Shown: one piece after another, positions 28,701 through 39,896 of the stretch | Position numbering within the stretch: position 1 is the stretch's first letter | How the letters are laid out: each line of letters starts with the position of its first letter | Assembly: GCA_027625915.1 (NCBI GenBank) | Contig: JANTQA010000036.1 | Location: 8,577,001 to 8,641,000 of the forward strand | Direction of reading: 5' to 3' | DNA: 64,000 bases | Origin: Anaeramoeba flamelloides | Taxonomy: Eukaryota > Metamonada > Anaeramoebidae | The notes under the pieces: model-generated | What the model was told of the DNA's origin: nothing | The model's input: the letters and a program-made list of their open reading frames with translations, nothing else | The model's database searches: none | Position numbers and translations under genes: made by a program

Positions 28701-31700
28701 AATGAAAACTAAACAAAAAAGACAAAAAATATAATATTTTTGTAAAATCAAAATTATTTCCAAATTGATATTAAAGTGTAGTATTGTTATTCTTTCAACT
28801 GTTTTAACTGTGTCATTTTTTTTAGAATTTACTTTGTATGTATATATTTTGATATTTTTTAATCAAATAATCAGAACCAATTTTAAAATAATTATTTCCA
28901 TTACGAATTAAATTTTAAAATTTAAATTCGTCATATTATTATTATTATTATTTCAAACCGAAATCAACTTATTTTTAAATATTTGTTTATAAATAACACC
29001 AAAAAGAAAAATAAAATATAGTTTAAAAATTAATATTGATCTTGTTCAAAATTAAAAAATGATAATAGGGATAATAACCTCTGCGAGGATTTTATAACAA
29101 ATCAAGAAATGTTTCAAGAAATTATCTTTTTGTAAAATTACAAATGTTTAAATCAATCTGTATTAGCCAACTATTTTATGAGCTAGTTATTTTCGATCTA
29201 AAACAAAAAATTTTGTTTCGATAGATGTTTGGAAAAATAAAAAATTCACCAAATTTCTAAAAATTAACCCACACTCTCCCCTAGAATAATTTATAAAACT
29301 GAAGCAAAAATAGACCAAGTCAAGAATTTAGATATATAAAAGAAGATTTAAACTCAAAAAGAAATTAGAAATTGTTGGTATTAAACACATATCAAAAAAT
29401 TTAACATTTTCAAAAAAAGACAACGAAAATATTAATTGGAAAGCAGAAAATTTAAAATTATTAGAATTAAATCTAAACCAATTTAGAGAAAACTTAATAA
29501 TAAATCGTACTGGGTGGAAAGGCCAGGATTATTTAAAAATTATTAGATACAATAACAATATAAACAAACGACAAAAAATATTTAAAATGGAAGGGCTCCA
29601 CTCCCATCTTAAAACTAAGAAATTTCACAAATTATCTAAATAGGTATTCTTATGTTTATGATAAAAATCAAATAAAAACAAAATCTTGCAATTTATATAA
29701 AAAATATTTCAACCTAGAAATCGTTAAAGATCTCGATCATTTTTTATGGGACTGTCCATTCTATACAGAAAATTGAATAATTTGGATTAAAAATTTAATT
29801 CAAATTAACAAAAATAATCAGAATAATATCTTTGATTTTTCTCTATTCTTTTGAATTAAAAAAAAACCTTGGCACTCTACGGCACTTCACTAATTTCTAA
29901 ATTTTTGTTTAGAAATTTCAATAAAGAATCATAATTCTCTTTATCATTAACTAATGAAAAAATAAATAATGATTCTTTATTTTGAATAATATCAAAGATT
30001 TTACTCCTTTATTTCAAATTCTGGAAAACCTAACGCTGCTTTTTATTTTAATTTAGGAAATAAACTGAAAATTAAATAAATTTTTGATTTCTTAAATTAA
30101 AAAAACCCCAACTATACTTTTCCAGAATTCAAAAGAATAAAGAAAAATCAAAGATTTCACTCAATTCTTTTAAATTCCGGATAAAAAAACGGTGATTTTC
30201 TTGAGGTGTTCTGTTTTATTCTGAATACATTTTGATTTTCGTTAGGTTTTTTTGAGTTTTCTATTTTATTTCGAAAATCTATTGATTTTCGAAATAAAAT
30301 AGAAAACCCAAAAAAACCTAGAACACTTTACAAATAAAACAGTAAAACTCAGGAAAAAATAACGGCTGTAAGAGGAAATTAATTCCCCCCCTTCAAAATA
30401 AAAAAAAAAAAGCAATTATCTTTTTCATAACTATTTGATTTATCACAATTTTTATTTATTCTTTAAATAAATTATAAATAATTTCTGAAAATATTAAATA
30501 ATCATGATTATCTTCAACTTCCTAATAATCAAAAAAAAAATTGAGTCAAATCTTCAACGATTTCTAGGTTGAAAATTTTTTTACATCAATTGCAAGATTT
30601 GTTTTTTTTTTACTTTATTCTTAAAAAAAAAATTGATTTAAAAATTCAATAGGTACTAAAATAAAATTAAAAAACAATTGACACAAGTGATTTACTATTC
30701 AAATTATTTGTTTAAATTGTTGAAACCAATCCTTTCAAAGTTCTAAAAATATTTTAATTTTAACTTGAACTTATTAATATTTTCAAGTTTTTTAGATTTT
30801 TTGGATCTTTTACTTTCTTATTTTATTTATTTATTTATTTTTTTTATTTCACGAAACACAAAAAACATTTTAAATGATTGCTAACATTCACAAAGTAAGA
30901 TTAATGATGAATTGTACTTATTAATTTTCTTTTATTTTACTATTCCAAAAAGATAAAAAGGTCATTAAAGCAGCAACATTAAATAAATTAATTGAAAATT
31001 TAACAAATGAAAAGAAATCTGATACAGATTTTATGAAAATATTTTTAATGACTTGTCAATCATTTACTACACCAAGAAAACTGCTTCGTAAATTATTACA
31101 AAGATATAATGTACCCAAAGGTAATCTAAGTTTCGAACAGTATCAAGAGAAAAAACAAAAAATTCAAATTAAAGTATGTAACGTATTAATATCATGGATT
31201 AAGGATTATTTTTCTGATTTCAATGAAAGCTTAATAAACGAAATAAATAATTTTATTGAAAATGCCGAAAAGATAAACATTCATACAATGTCAATAAAAA
31301 AATTGAAAATTACACTTGCAAAGGCAATTTCTGGACAATCAACAAGATTTCTTAATATTTCTTACGAAACAGCCCCTCTTCCAATTGTTCCAAAAAATAT
31401 TTTTTCTCCAAGTTTGGATTTTGATCTCGTAGACGAAGAAGAAATTGCCCGTCAAATGACCATTATTGATTTTGAAATTTATTGCAAAATAAAGGTAAAT
31501 TATTACATTTTTTTTTCAAACTTCTTATTTCATTAAGAGATTTTTGGCAAAAAGTAAAAAAAAAAAATAATAATAATTTATTATAAAATAAAATCTATTT
31601 GAAAAAGAAATTTGAACTATTCAGACCTCAAATAATAGGATTTCGGAAACTTATTTTTTTTATTTTTTTTTATATTTTTGCATTTTTTTTGATGAAATTT

Positions 31701-34700
31701 TTTTTTTCATTTTTCGACTTTTAAAAAAATTATTTTTTTTGATCTTTTTTGTTTTTGAAAAAGTAACTTGAAAAATAATTTTTTGTGATATTTTGAATTT
31801 TTTTTTAACTTGCTTTTGATGAATGATTTACTGACCCAATTATCCTCATTTTCTTTTCGGTAAGTTAACTGAAAAAGATATAAAATAAAATAGAATTTAA
31901 ATTAAAAAGAAGAATGAAAAACAATTTCAATTAAGTAAAAATACAAGAAATCATAGATTTTAAGACGTTGGAAATAGGAAAATTTATTTTTGATTCAAAT
32001 GCCATCCCAATGAATGTGATGTATTACCAACTTCTACATAAAAGTAAACTATCAAAAAATCAATTGAAATTAAATTCTTTTTTAAAAATTTTATTAGTAA
32101 ATATATAAATTGGAACAAAATTTATTGTCAGAAAGATTCAAAAGTACTTTTTTTTTTATTCCAAAAATCTATTTTTAATGATTATTATTTTATGTCTCTA
32201 ATTAATTAATAAATATTTTATTTTTCAATGATCTGAGCAAAAAAATTATTGTGTTTACTTGAAGCAACAATTATTGAGATGAAACCATTACTAATTGCCA
32301 AAGGAGAAAAGGGAATAATTTCATTTAGATTTAAAAACATTTAAGAAGAATTATCAACAAATCACTCTACAATTAAAAGTTTTATGAACTATTTGAATTT
32401 TCCTTTGAATCTATTATTTTCTATTATTTAAATGTTTTTAACAATCTTAAAAGGATTAAATAAGCTATTTCCAAAAAATTGGGGCAAATTTATTTTAAAA
32501 TATCTTTTTTTAAACCCAATCGTAATAATTTTTTTTAAATATACAAAATAATTAACAACAATTTATTGATTTTTGATAATAATTCAATTTGTTTGTTAGT
32601 ATGGAATTACATAAATAAAATATACAAATTTCTGATCCGATTTTATCTTGAAATTTTTTATTGGGGGTGAAAATTGGTGTTCACTATTTTTTTTTTGATC
32701 GAAAAAATCGTTTTCATAACATTCTTTATTGTTTCGGTTTGGGAACAATCACTTTGCTATGTTACGAGTTTGGCCTGGAAGAACGAGAAATATGATATTG
32801 TTCGAAGTGATATAAGATGATATTGAGGAGTTCGAAGAACGTCGATTAATATCCTCTTAGCACAGAATAATCTCAATATTTTGAGTCTGGAAGGGGATCC
32901 AAAACGAGGAATTATAAAAGGTGATTTTTGAACAAATGAAACAATATGAGGTGCTACAGCCGTTTCAACTCAGGTGTGAATCGAAAACGTCTCATTCAGC
33001 TTTTGGAAACCGTTGAAAACCATTTCAAATAATTTGAAACAACTTAAAATAATTTGAAATTATTTGAAATTATTTGAAATGGTTTTCAACGGTTTCCAAA
33101 AGCTGAATGAGACGTTTCCGATTCACACCTGAGTTGAAACGGCTGTATTTACTTTTTGAACTCGAGATCTAACTCTACACAACAATAAACTAACAAACTC
33201 AAACAAACAAACAACTAATTTGGTGTTTTTCAATGGTACTTTGAATAGCTTATTCTTCAAAGCTTCTTTTTCTCTCATTGGTGTTATTGAAAACATTGGA
33301 GTTAAATTTTAGATTTTCTCCCTTTTGAGATAAAACTTGGTTTGAAATCCCACATAGATAAAATAGATCATCAAACTTTTCAATAGACTCTATATCTCCT
33401 TTTATTTGACGATTGTTAAGAAGCATCAAGAGGTTATCAAACATAAAAACCTACATCTATTGTGTGTTCTTAACAGCTACTTATTTTGAGCATTCTTATA
33501 AAAATTTCAAAACTTGACTAAGTAAAATAAAATGTTTTTTTTTTTTTCTAATTTCTTTAATTTGTTAAATTTGTTTTTTTCACATTTTCAAAATTTTCTA
33601 TAAAACATGCTCTTTTCCCCTTTCTTCTTAAAAAAAAGAGACCAAATGTTTTTAATTTTTTTTAAAAATGATATTGATTTCTTTTGAATCAAAACCAAAA
33701 ACGTCGTTTGGTTTTCTTCATTGTTTTTAAACAAAGAAAGAGAATTAATTCAATTTCCAACCTTTATGAGAAAATTGAAGGACTTTTTTCTTTGTCGTCT
33801 ATTGATCAAATAATTGGGTTTCTTGAACCAAATTAATTTTCAATGTCGTAAATCCTTGAACGCCTCGATCTTTTGGGATTTATGAGATTAAACAATATCT
33901 CAAAAAAATGTTTAAACACTTCTAAAATAACTGTAAATAAAACATTTTTAAAGTCAAATTTATTAATAAAATGCTTATTATTTTACTCAAATTCATTTCC
34001 AAAAAAGAAGATCAGAAAATTTTCAAACTTTGCCTAATTACTAAAGGATTTTCCAAAATTTTTCCACAGTGTCTACAATACTATCCTAAATCTTTTAGAT
34101 AAAAACAATCACTTTCTTATCGGTAGTTGTCTCGAATTATATACTTGTAATTTTTACAAATAAATAGTTTGAGTGAATATATATATATATAGTTTGTTTA
34201 ATCTAGAAAAATTTTCCAATAGAATAGAAAACATATAACTATATTTTATTGTTTAAAAAATCATTTATACCCTTGACATATTTCCAGTTTTTTATTGAAA
34301 TTGGTAGTACATTGTTTTCACAAAAAAAAGTGCTTTTTCATTTTTTTTCCATTTTTTGGAAATATTTCAATGAACATATTTTGAAATAAATACCATATAA
34401 TCATTGATACAATCAATATTAATATTTAACTTAATTTGTTATTGTCAATTAACGAATATTTCCACTAACAAATATGATTTTTTATGAAATGTAAAAAAAA
34501 ATGCCGGACTTTTTCGGAAATACCTTATTTGGAAAATCACTAGATTTTCTAAATAAAATAGAAAACCTCAAAAAAACCTAGAACACTTCACAAATAAAAT
34601 AGAAAACTCAAAAAAACCTAACGAAAATAAAAGATTGTACTTCATTCTTTTAATTTTTGGAAAACTCAATGAAAAGTGTCTTCAAGTGCCTAGGTTTTCC

Positions 34701-37226
34701 AGAATTTAAAAGTATAGAGAAAAATCAAAGAATTTACTCAATTCTTTTGAATTCTGGAAAAGCGAACGAAAAGTGCCTAGGTTTTTTTTTAATTTAAGAA
34801 ATAAACCGAAAATTTCAAAAATTTTCTTTTTATTTCTTAAATCAAAAAAAAAAACTAACGACAATTCCAACTATTAGAGTAAATAATTCATTAACCTAAA
34901 AAAAAAAAAAATGTTTTTAAATTGTCTATCCATTATTAAAAGATTAATCACAAAAAAAAAAAGGTATAAAATTAAATTACTTGAATAATCTAAAATTTAA
35001 TTTGAATTCAATTTTAGAATAACTCTTAAAGAATTTTACCAAAAGCTAAAACCGAAAAAAATATAATAAAGAAGTCTCAGAATTAGAAGATTTGCCAATA
35101 TCCTTGTTAAGTCACGATAAAGCTTTAAAAATCACGATTATTTTTATCAAATCGCGATCTTGTAGAAAATCGCATAATAAATAATATCACAAATCTCGAT
35201 ATTCTATAAAATCACGATATTCGTCTAAAAATCGTCATAAATGTACAAATACCGCTATATAAAAACTAAATTGCGATATAATAGTTGATGGCTTTTGGGC
35301 TGATTCAACAATATTTTTACAAAGAAATTTTTTTTGATCAAAAAACAGATTATGTGAAAAAAAAGATATTTCTTTTAAAAAACAACAAAAAAGATACTTG
35401 ATTCAATCAAGGGTCAGATCAAGAGTTTTTCATTGAATTTTTTTTTGATTTGGTTGGCAGATCGAACGATCATTTAGATCAACAACAAATGTAATAAAAA
35501 AGGCAAATAAATAGTCTCTCAGCCAATCTTGATGTTGTAAATTGTGTTGAATAAAAAGGCTTCTAAAACAACCAAAACTTCACACGTTCTTTATAGAATG
35601 TGTTTTTGTGTTAAAAACCATTTTCAATATTCTAAGAAAATTTAGAGGAGTTGAATAACTTTTCAAAAGCCTTCACAACAACCATATCCACATTATCACC
35701 AATTATAAAGATTTTTGATACAATTGTTTCTTCTTATTCTCATATCTTTACTCTTATTCTTCTTCTTATTGAACAGAAAATACAACTAGAGTTTAAAGTT
35801 TTTTTGTTTGATCGATCACCAATAAGAAGGAAAATTACTCTTTCTTCTTTTTGGTTATTTAACTTGTGAGGGTAACAACCCCATTTCAAAGAAAACACAT
35901 CTATTTCATATTCAAGTACATTTTTGAAATGGATGATTATTTGTTTGATTATAAAATTCACTGGAGATTTTGAAATCCGTAAAAAAAAAAAAATTTATTT
36001 TCACTACAAACAGTCTAATTCCGTTTATAAAAGTTTTCTGTCTTTTAAATCTTTCAAACACTTGAAGACAACTTTACAACCATTTCAAACATTTTCCAAC
36101 ATTTTTAAAGGCAACAAGTGTTGTAAAATTAGCAAAGCTTTATAAAAGTCAAGAGATTTTTAACGGTGATTCCAAAAAAATGATATTTATTTTATAGTGA
36201 TAATTTGGATTATCACGATTTTATGATTTTTCGTGATAAAGTAGGACGAATCACGACTTTTTAAATATTATCGCGAATTTTTATCTTTAATATCGTGATA
36301 ATATGTGTTATCATCAAAACCACTTTGTTTAGGGAAATTAACATAAACAATTTATATGTACACATGAACTAATTATTTTTATTTGTAATTTGAATCAATT
36401 TAATTCAAACAAGTCAGATTTGAATTTGAAAAAATTGCGCATTGGGGGATCCACAAAGGTTACCTTTCACGTCGAGAATAAATTTTAAACAAAAAAAAAA
36501 AAAAAAACATATTTTTAAAATTAATTTATAATCAAATATTAAAATAATTTTTTTTCAATAAATCATTAGCCGGCAGAACTTTTGAATTTAGCATGGAGCA
36601 AACCAAAACTTAAACACAGATCAAAAAATGTGATTGGTTTAATTCATAGATTTAATGATGTCTCAAATTGGGTAGCAAGCTCAATTATCCGAGTTGATCG
36701 AATAAAAAAAAGAGCCAAGCAAATGATCAGATTTGTAAAAATAGCCGAGTATTTAAGAAATTTAAACAATTATAATTCGCTCATGTCTGTTTTGGCAGGG
36801 TTAACCATATCAGCTGTTCATAGGCTTAAATTTACCAAAGAAGAAATCCCAAAAAGATATACCGACATTATTGAATCCTTGTCTGATTTGATGTCTACAA
36901 ATGATTCGTATAAGGCACCAAGAGATGCTTTAAAAACTTCCAATCCACCATGTATACCATATTTAGGAATTTTTCTAACTGACTTAACATTCATTGAAGA
37001 AGGAAATCAAGACTTTACCGATGGGCTAATTAATTTTTATAAAAGAAGTCTGATTGCAAAAGTTATTAAAGATGTACAAATTTTTCAGCAGAAAAGATAT
37101 AATTTTATGCCAGTAATGCAAATATCTAAATTTTTATCAAATTTTGATAACTTTGATAGTGATGTATTATATGAAAAATCTTTATTACTCGAACCTAGAA
37201 ACTGTTCAAGGTCAGACATTAATTAA
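22720..37226 (+). CDS. LisH-RasGEF_N-RasGEF guanine nucleotide exchange factor
   Basis: Exons are 22720-22855, 22947-23049, 23208-23620, 30953-31494 and 36570-37226; all junctions are GT-AG and in phase. The product is 616 residues. A LisH-like helix pair lies at about 98-126 (VLLNLIMQHLETLNL), then an acidic linker with IDIWDEPPDS. RasGEF_N starts near 222 (VIKAATLNKLIENLT, SFTTPRKLLRKLLQRYNVP). The catalytic RasGEF domain, 399-616, has NVIGLIHRFNDVSNWVAS, NLNNYNSLMSVLAGLTISAV and PCIPYLGIFLTDLTFIEEGN. It should load Ras-type GTPases with GTP. The join FEIYCKIK to PAELLNLAWSKP reproduces the RasGEF consensus and is firm. The join across the 7.3-kb intron depends on phase and linker consensus and is less so; a possible alternative start lies at 30874. 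Confidence 0.85.
24605..27666 (+). mobile_element. LINE (non-LTR retrotransposon), interrupted
   Basis: Reverse-transcriptase blocks are clear: ALNYRPISINQSLPRLF and QFGFRKQYDTR before the insertion; MIDIAKCFDSI, QGDPLSPILFALIS, the catalytic CQMFADDLILI, and KYLGIYLD after it. A C-terminal zinc-knuckle region follows (CPLC, then DHFLWVCPSYENN in another frame). No endonuclease domain is visible upstream, so the copy is probably 5'-truncated. It is flanked by a 17-base duplication (AAAAAAGCACTATTTTT) at 24588-24604 and 27667-27683, with a short A-rich tail. At least three frame changes and the 865-bp insertion make it inactive. Without the insertion it is about 2.2 kb. Confidence 0.92.
25445..26309. 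mobile_element. 865-bp element with 265-bp terminal inverted repeats
   Basis: The arms 25445-25709 and 26045-26309 are near-perfect inverse complements, beginning ACCATTGTGAAAAAAA with a repeated TTGGGT motif and running through GGAATTACTGTGGAACTC. About 335 bp lies between them without a convincing coding frame. It sits inside the LINE, between the QFGF block and the catalytic Asp block, so it came later. Few arm mismatches suggest it is young. Ends are set by the limits of arm identity; I saw no clear target duplication. Confidence 0.88.
28480..28660 (-). repeat. Dispersed repeat R5, copy 2 (inverted)
   Basis: This is the inverse complement of 19120-19330, sharing the TTGATCGAT and GATACCAT region and TTGGTAAATTTGTTG. 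Non-coding. Confidence 0.5.
29258..29830 (+). mobile_element. Decayed 3' fragment of a related LINE
   Basis: It translates, with many stops and frame changes, to the same C-terminal region as the upstream LINE: IIYKTEAKIDQV (compare LIYKTEFKIENM), then NRTGWKGQDYLKIIRYNN, KTKKFHKLSK and LDHFLWDCPFYTEN (compare IDHFLWVCPSYENN). It is clearly a separate, older copy from the same LINE family. It ends where palindrome repeat PF begins. Confidence 0.85.
29838..30375. repeat. Composite palindrome repeat PF, copy 2
   Basis: It contains GGCACTCTACGGCACTT (29872-29888), a hairpin module at about 30117-30188 with TTTTCCAGAATTCAAAAGAAT, and a strong palindrome around 30265-30320 with arms of the type TTTCTATTTTATTTCGAAAAT. 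It directly follows the decayed LINE tail. Confidence 0.7.
32957..33145. mobile_element. MITE with long near-perfect inverted repeats and TA flanks
   Basis: Arms of about 85 bases read CAGCCGTTTCAACTCAGG at one end and its complement at the other, running through CGTCTCATTCAGCTTTTGG and ATGGTTTTCAACGGTTTCC, with only one or two mismatches. The whole 189-bp element is essentially a hairpin. A TA dinucleotide lies directly outside each end, as expected for Tc1/mariner-type insertion. No coding capacity. Confidence 0.9.
34500..34865. repeat. Composite palindrome repeat PF, copy 3
   Basis: It has the hairpin at 34692-34762 (TTTTCCAGAATTTAAAAG and inverse), the words CCTAGAACACTTCACAAAT, CCTAACG and AGTGCCTAGG, and two more palindromic stretches based on TTTCTAAATAAAATAG and AATTTAAGAAATAAAC. 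Confidence 0.7.
35100..36330. repeat. Fold-back region with clustered TCACGAT-like motifs
   Basis: Two clusters, 35109-35290 and 36160-36320, are studded with imperfect copies of ATCACGAT, ATCGCGAT and ATCGTGAT at irregular 15-30 base spacing. The left cluster favours CACGAT, and the right cluster carries both orientations. Between them are about 860 bases with no supported coding frame. This could be a fold-back element, or two satellite-like patches. Confidence 0.5.
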
Positions 37227-39896
37227 TCATTTATTTTTAAATAATTAATTTTTTTTTCTTTATTTCATTTTTATTTCTTTTTTTCTAAAAATATATATTG
37301 GTTTAAATATTATTTTCCTATAGAATTATTTTATGATAAATTGTTTAAATTAAGTAATTTTTTATCACCAATTTTAATAAATATATTTTTCCCTTTCTGT
37401 TTTTCCTTTTTAAAAATAATACCTTTTGTTTAATTTTGTTTCTTAATTCAGAAAAATCAAATTTTTTTTTTTTTCTTTTTTTTTTTTTGATTTTAAAATA
37501 TTTCCAAAAGTTATAGTGGTATTTTTTTGCAGTTTTTCCCTGGGGTGAATTTTCTTTGGATTGAGGTGAATGAGAGTTAAAAAGGAAAAATATTAAGTTG
37601 TTAAATGCTAATAATGTGATACTGAAATCACAAACTTTTGAGTAGCTTGAAAATTCAAACAAAAAAAAAAGGTAAAAAAAAAAAAGGTTTATAGAGTAAA
37701 TCAGATGAAAAAGAAAAAAAAAAATAGAAATGCAAACTATTACAAAACGACCCCCCGATAGATATCCTTGATCAATTATCATATTAATTAAAATTAACCC
37801 AAAGTATTGTGGTTCGAATTGTTAATTATTTTATTAAAATAAAGAATTGTTTTAGCTAAAAAAAAAATTTAAGAATAGCTTCTTAACAAACCCTTGTATA
37901 ATTTAATATGTTTTCGTTTTTCTTGTCAATAAATTTTTTCTTTTAAACCATAAAAATAATTCCGGGTATGTAATTCGAATGATTAATTGTGAAACCTAAT
38001 ATTTTTCACTTGAATTACATTTTTTGAAATATTGGTTTGGATATATTCAGAGTTTAATTATACTCCTCTCATAATAATGACAATATATATAACCTTATGT
38101 TTTTAATTATTTCGAGATAGGAGTAATTTGAGAAAAATTTATTACAAGAAAAAGAAGAAAAATAATTAAAATACTATAATAAAAAATACTAATTTACTTT
38201 ACATGTTAAAATTAAAAAAAAATAGATTTCCTGAATTCATCTGGTAATATAAACTCAATTAAAAATTCAAAAATCTTTAAATAATAATTGGCCTTCCTTA
38301 TTGTGAAGTTTTTTTTCCATTTAGAAGAATGAAGCAAAACTATAGGTTTTATTCAACTCGTTCAAATTGAAAAACAAAAAAAAAAACTAGACACTAACCC
38401 TAGGAGTGAATTTAAAGTTTTTTTTTAGAATTTTTAATATTTTTTATTTTCAATATTTTTTATTAGATTGTTTTTTTCTATATTATCCTACATTTTCTAA
38501 CCAAAAGAGATTTGATTCATAATTCTCTACATGGACAATAAAAAAGTAATCATTTTTTTGATATTCAAAATGTATTAAAAATACAACTAGTATTATTAAA
38601 AATAAACTTAAAAAAATCATTTATATGTTTTTTAGGTTAATAATTTTCCAGTAAATCTTGAAATTAAAAAAATTAAAAAAATTTTTAAAATCAGAAGTTC
38701 TAAATCTGAATTATAAATACAAATAATTCGATTATTTAAATTCCTAATCTTTACAATTTTTAAAGTAATTAAAAAAATAAAAAAACCAAGTCTGATAAAT
38801 TTTTAATTGTGATAATTAGAAAAAACTTTGTAATAATTTCTGGTTGATTAATATTTATTATAGATTTTTTGATCTCATTAAAATAATAAAAAATATAATT
38901 TCACACTAATATCATTTACGACCAAGTACCACATTTTTATTCTAGATGAATCTATTGCCTCTATTTTAACCCTAACTTGAATTTTTTTTTTTAATTCTTA
39001 TTTTAATTTTATTTTTGATTTTTATATTTCAAAAATTTTGTTAAATTTATTAATTTCGGTCTATTGAATTAAATTGTTTTTTTTTCTTTTACCAAGTCTA
39101 AAACTTTTACTCTCTATAAAAGATCATATTGTGGACCATATATCATACATAATCTGACCATTTCTCAAATATAAAAACTCTTAATGAAAACTTTTTTTTA
39201 AACAAATTATTTACATTTGAAGATTGTTAAAAAAGAAAGAAAACAGAAGAGAATAAAATTTTAAAAGTTATTTTTTTTATTAGTTGTGTTTCTATTTCAA
39301 TTTTTCTTCATAGAATTTATGCTAAATTAATTGGTAAGAATAATTTCAAAAATTTGAATCAAAAAAAAAAAAATATTTTTAGTATAAGATGAGAGTGAAA
39401 AGATTAAAAATATCAAAAGTTAAAAAGAAAAAAGAAAAAAGAAGAAAGAAAAAAGAAAAACAAGGAAATAAGAAATTAAGATTTGAAAAAAGAAAAAAAT
39501 TGTTTTTTACAGATATGAAGAGAAAATCTCAAATAAAAAAAATTAAAAATTAAAAAAAAAAAAAACAAATTAAAAATTCGACAACAACCTTTAAAATTGT
39601 TTTTGTTAAAATTGAATTTCAGTTTGCTGTATTTCAAATAATATTAAAAAAATTATCATTCTTGAATACAACCAGTACCACTTTTAAGGCAAAAAATTTG
39701 AACAAAAGTTAAGGCACACAAAAAACATTCAAATTTCTGCATCATATTTTTTTATATTTTATTTACCTCAAATTTATATTCCCCTCGAATCAGGAATTTC
39801 TGCGCTTAAATTTGAAACTTTTTTTGTGCCTTAAGTTTCATAATCAATTTTCTGCCTTAAAAATGTCACTGGCCCTAATAAACAAAATTAGGAAAT
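37227..39896. other. Gene-free stretch between convergent RasGEF and GATAD1-like genes
   Basis: These 2.7 kb receive the 3' ends of both genes. It is A/T-rich with long homopolymers. The only element I can support is the inverted-repeat element at 39672-39872. A 145-residue minus-strand frame near 37345-37782 is made of T-run Phe and Lys codons and was rejected. Confidence 0.55.
39672..39872. mobile_element. Inverted-repeat (MITE-like) element next to GATAD1-like stop
   Basis: Arms of about 75 bases start CCAGTACCACTTTTAAGGC and end with the near complement of CCAGTGACATTTTTAAGGC. Inner shared words are TTAAGGCACA and TTCAAATTT. The arms have several mismatches and small gaps. The 201-bp element ends 24 bases from the GATAD1-like stop codon, so it may lie in that gene's 3' untranslated region. 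Confidence 0.75.

Larger units (their letters stand above)
23621..30952 (+). other. RasGEF intron 3 (7.3 kb), filled with mobile DNA
   Basis: Donor GTAATA follows EEN, and the acceptor ends CCAAAAAG. It is phase 1 on both sides. It carries a LINE (24605-27666) cut by a terminal-inverted-repeat element, a decayed LINE tail (29258-29830), repeat R5 (28480-28660) and palindrome repeat PF (29838-30375). A T-run of 18 lies at 23650-23667, just after the donor. All supported coding sequence here belongs to the LINEs. Confidence 0.7.
31495..36569 (+). other. RasGEF intron 4 (5.1 kb)
   Basis: It starts GTAAAT and ends ATCATTAG in phase 0. It holds a MITE (32957-33145) in a patch of higher G/C, palindrome repeat PF (34500-34865) and a fold-back region with TCACGAT-like motifs (35100-36330). 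A 64-residue minus-strand frame at 33250-33444 was not supported as a gene. Confidence 0.8.

Noticed and set aside
33250-33444. 64-codon frame on the minus strand in RasGEF intron 4
   Set aside because: Composition is less biased than most chance frames and it lies in a G/C-richer patch, but I recognise no family and no exon joins to it. Mentioned only as context for the MITE.
30965-37226. RasGEF catalytic part treated as a wholly separate gene
   Set aside because: The alternative start at 30874 is possible, but the upstream linker IDIWDEPPDSVNNI and matching phase fit a single LisH-RasGEF gene better. Kept as a finding rather than as a feature.
37345-37782. 145-codon frame on the minus strand with hydrophobic N-terminal half
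   Set aside because: Its Phe, Leu and Lys content comes from long T- and A-runs. No family resemblance, splice site or conserved motif supports it.
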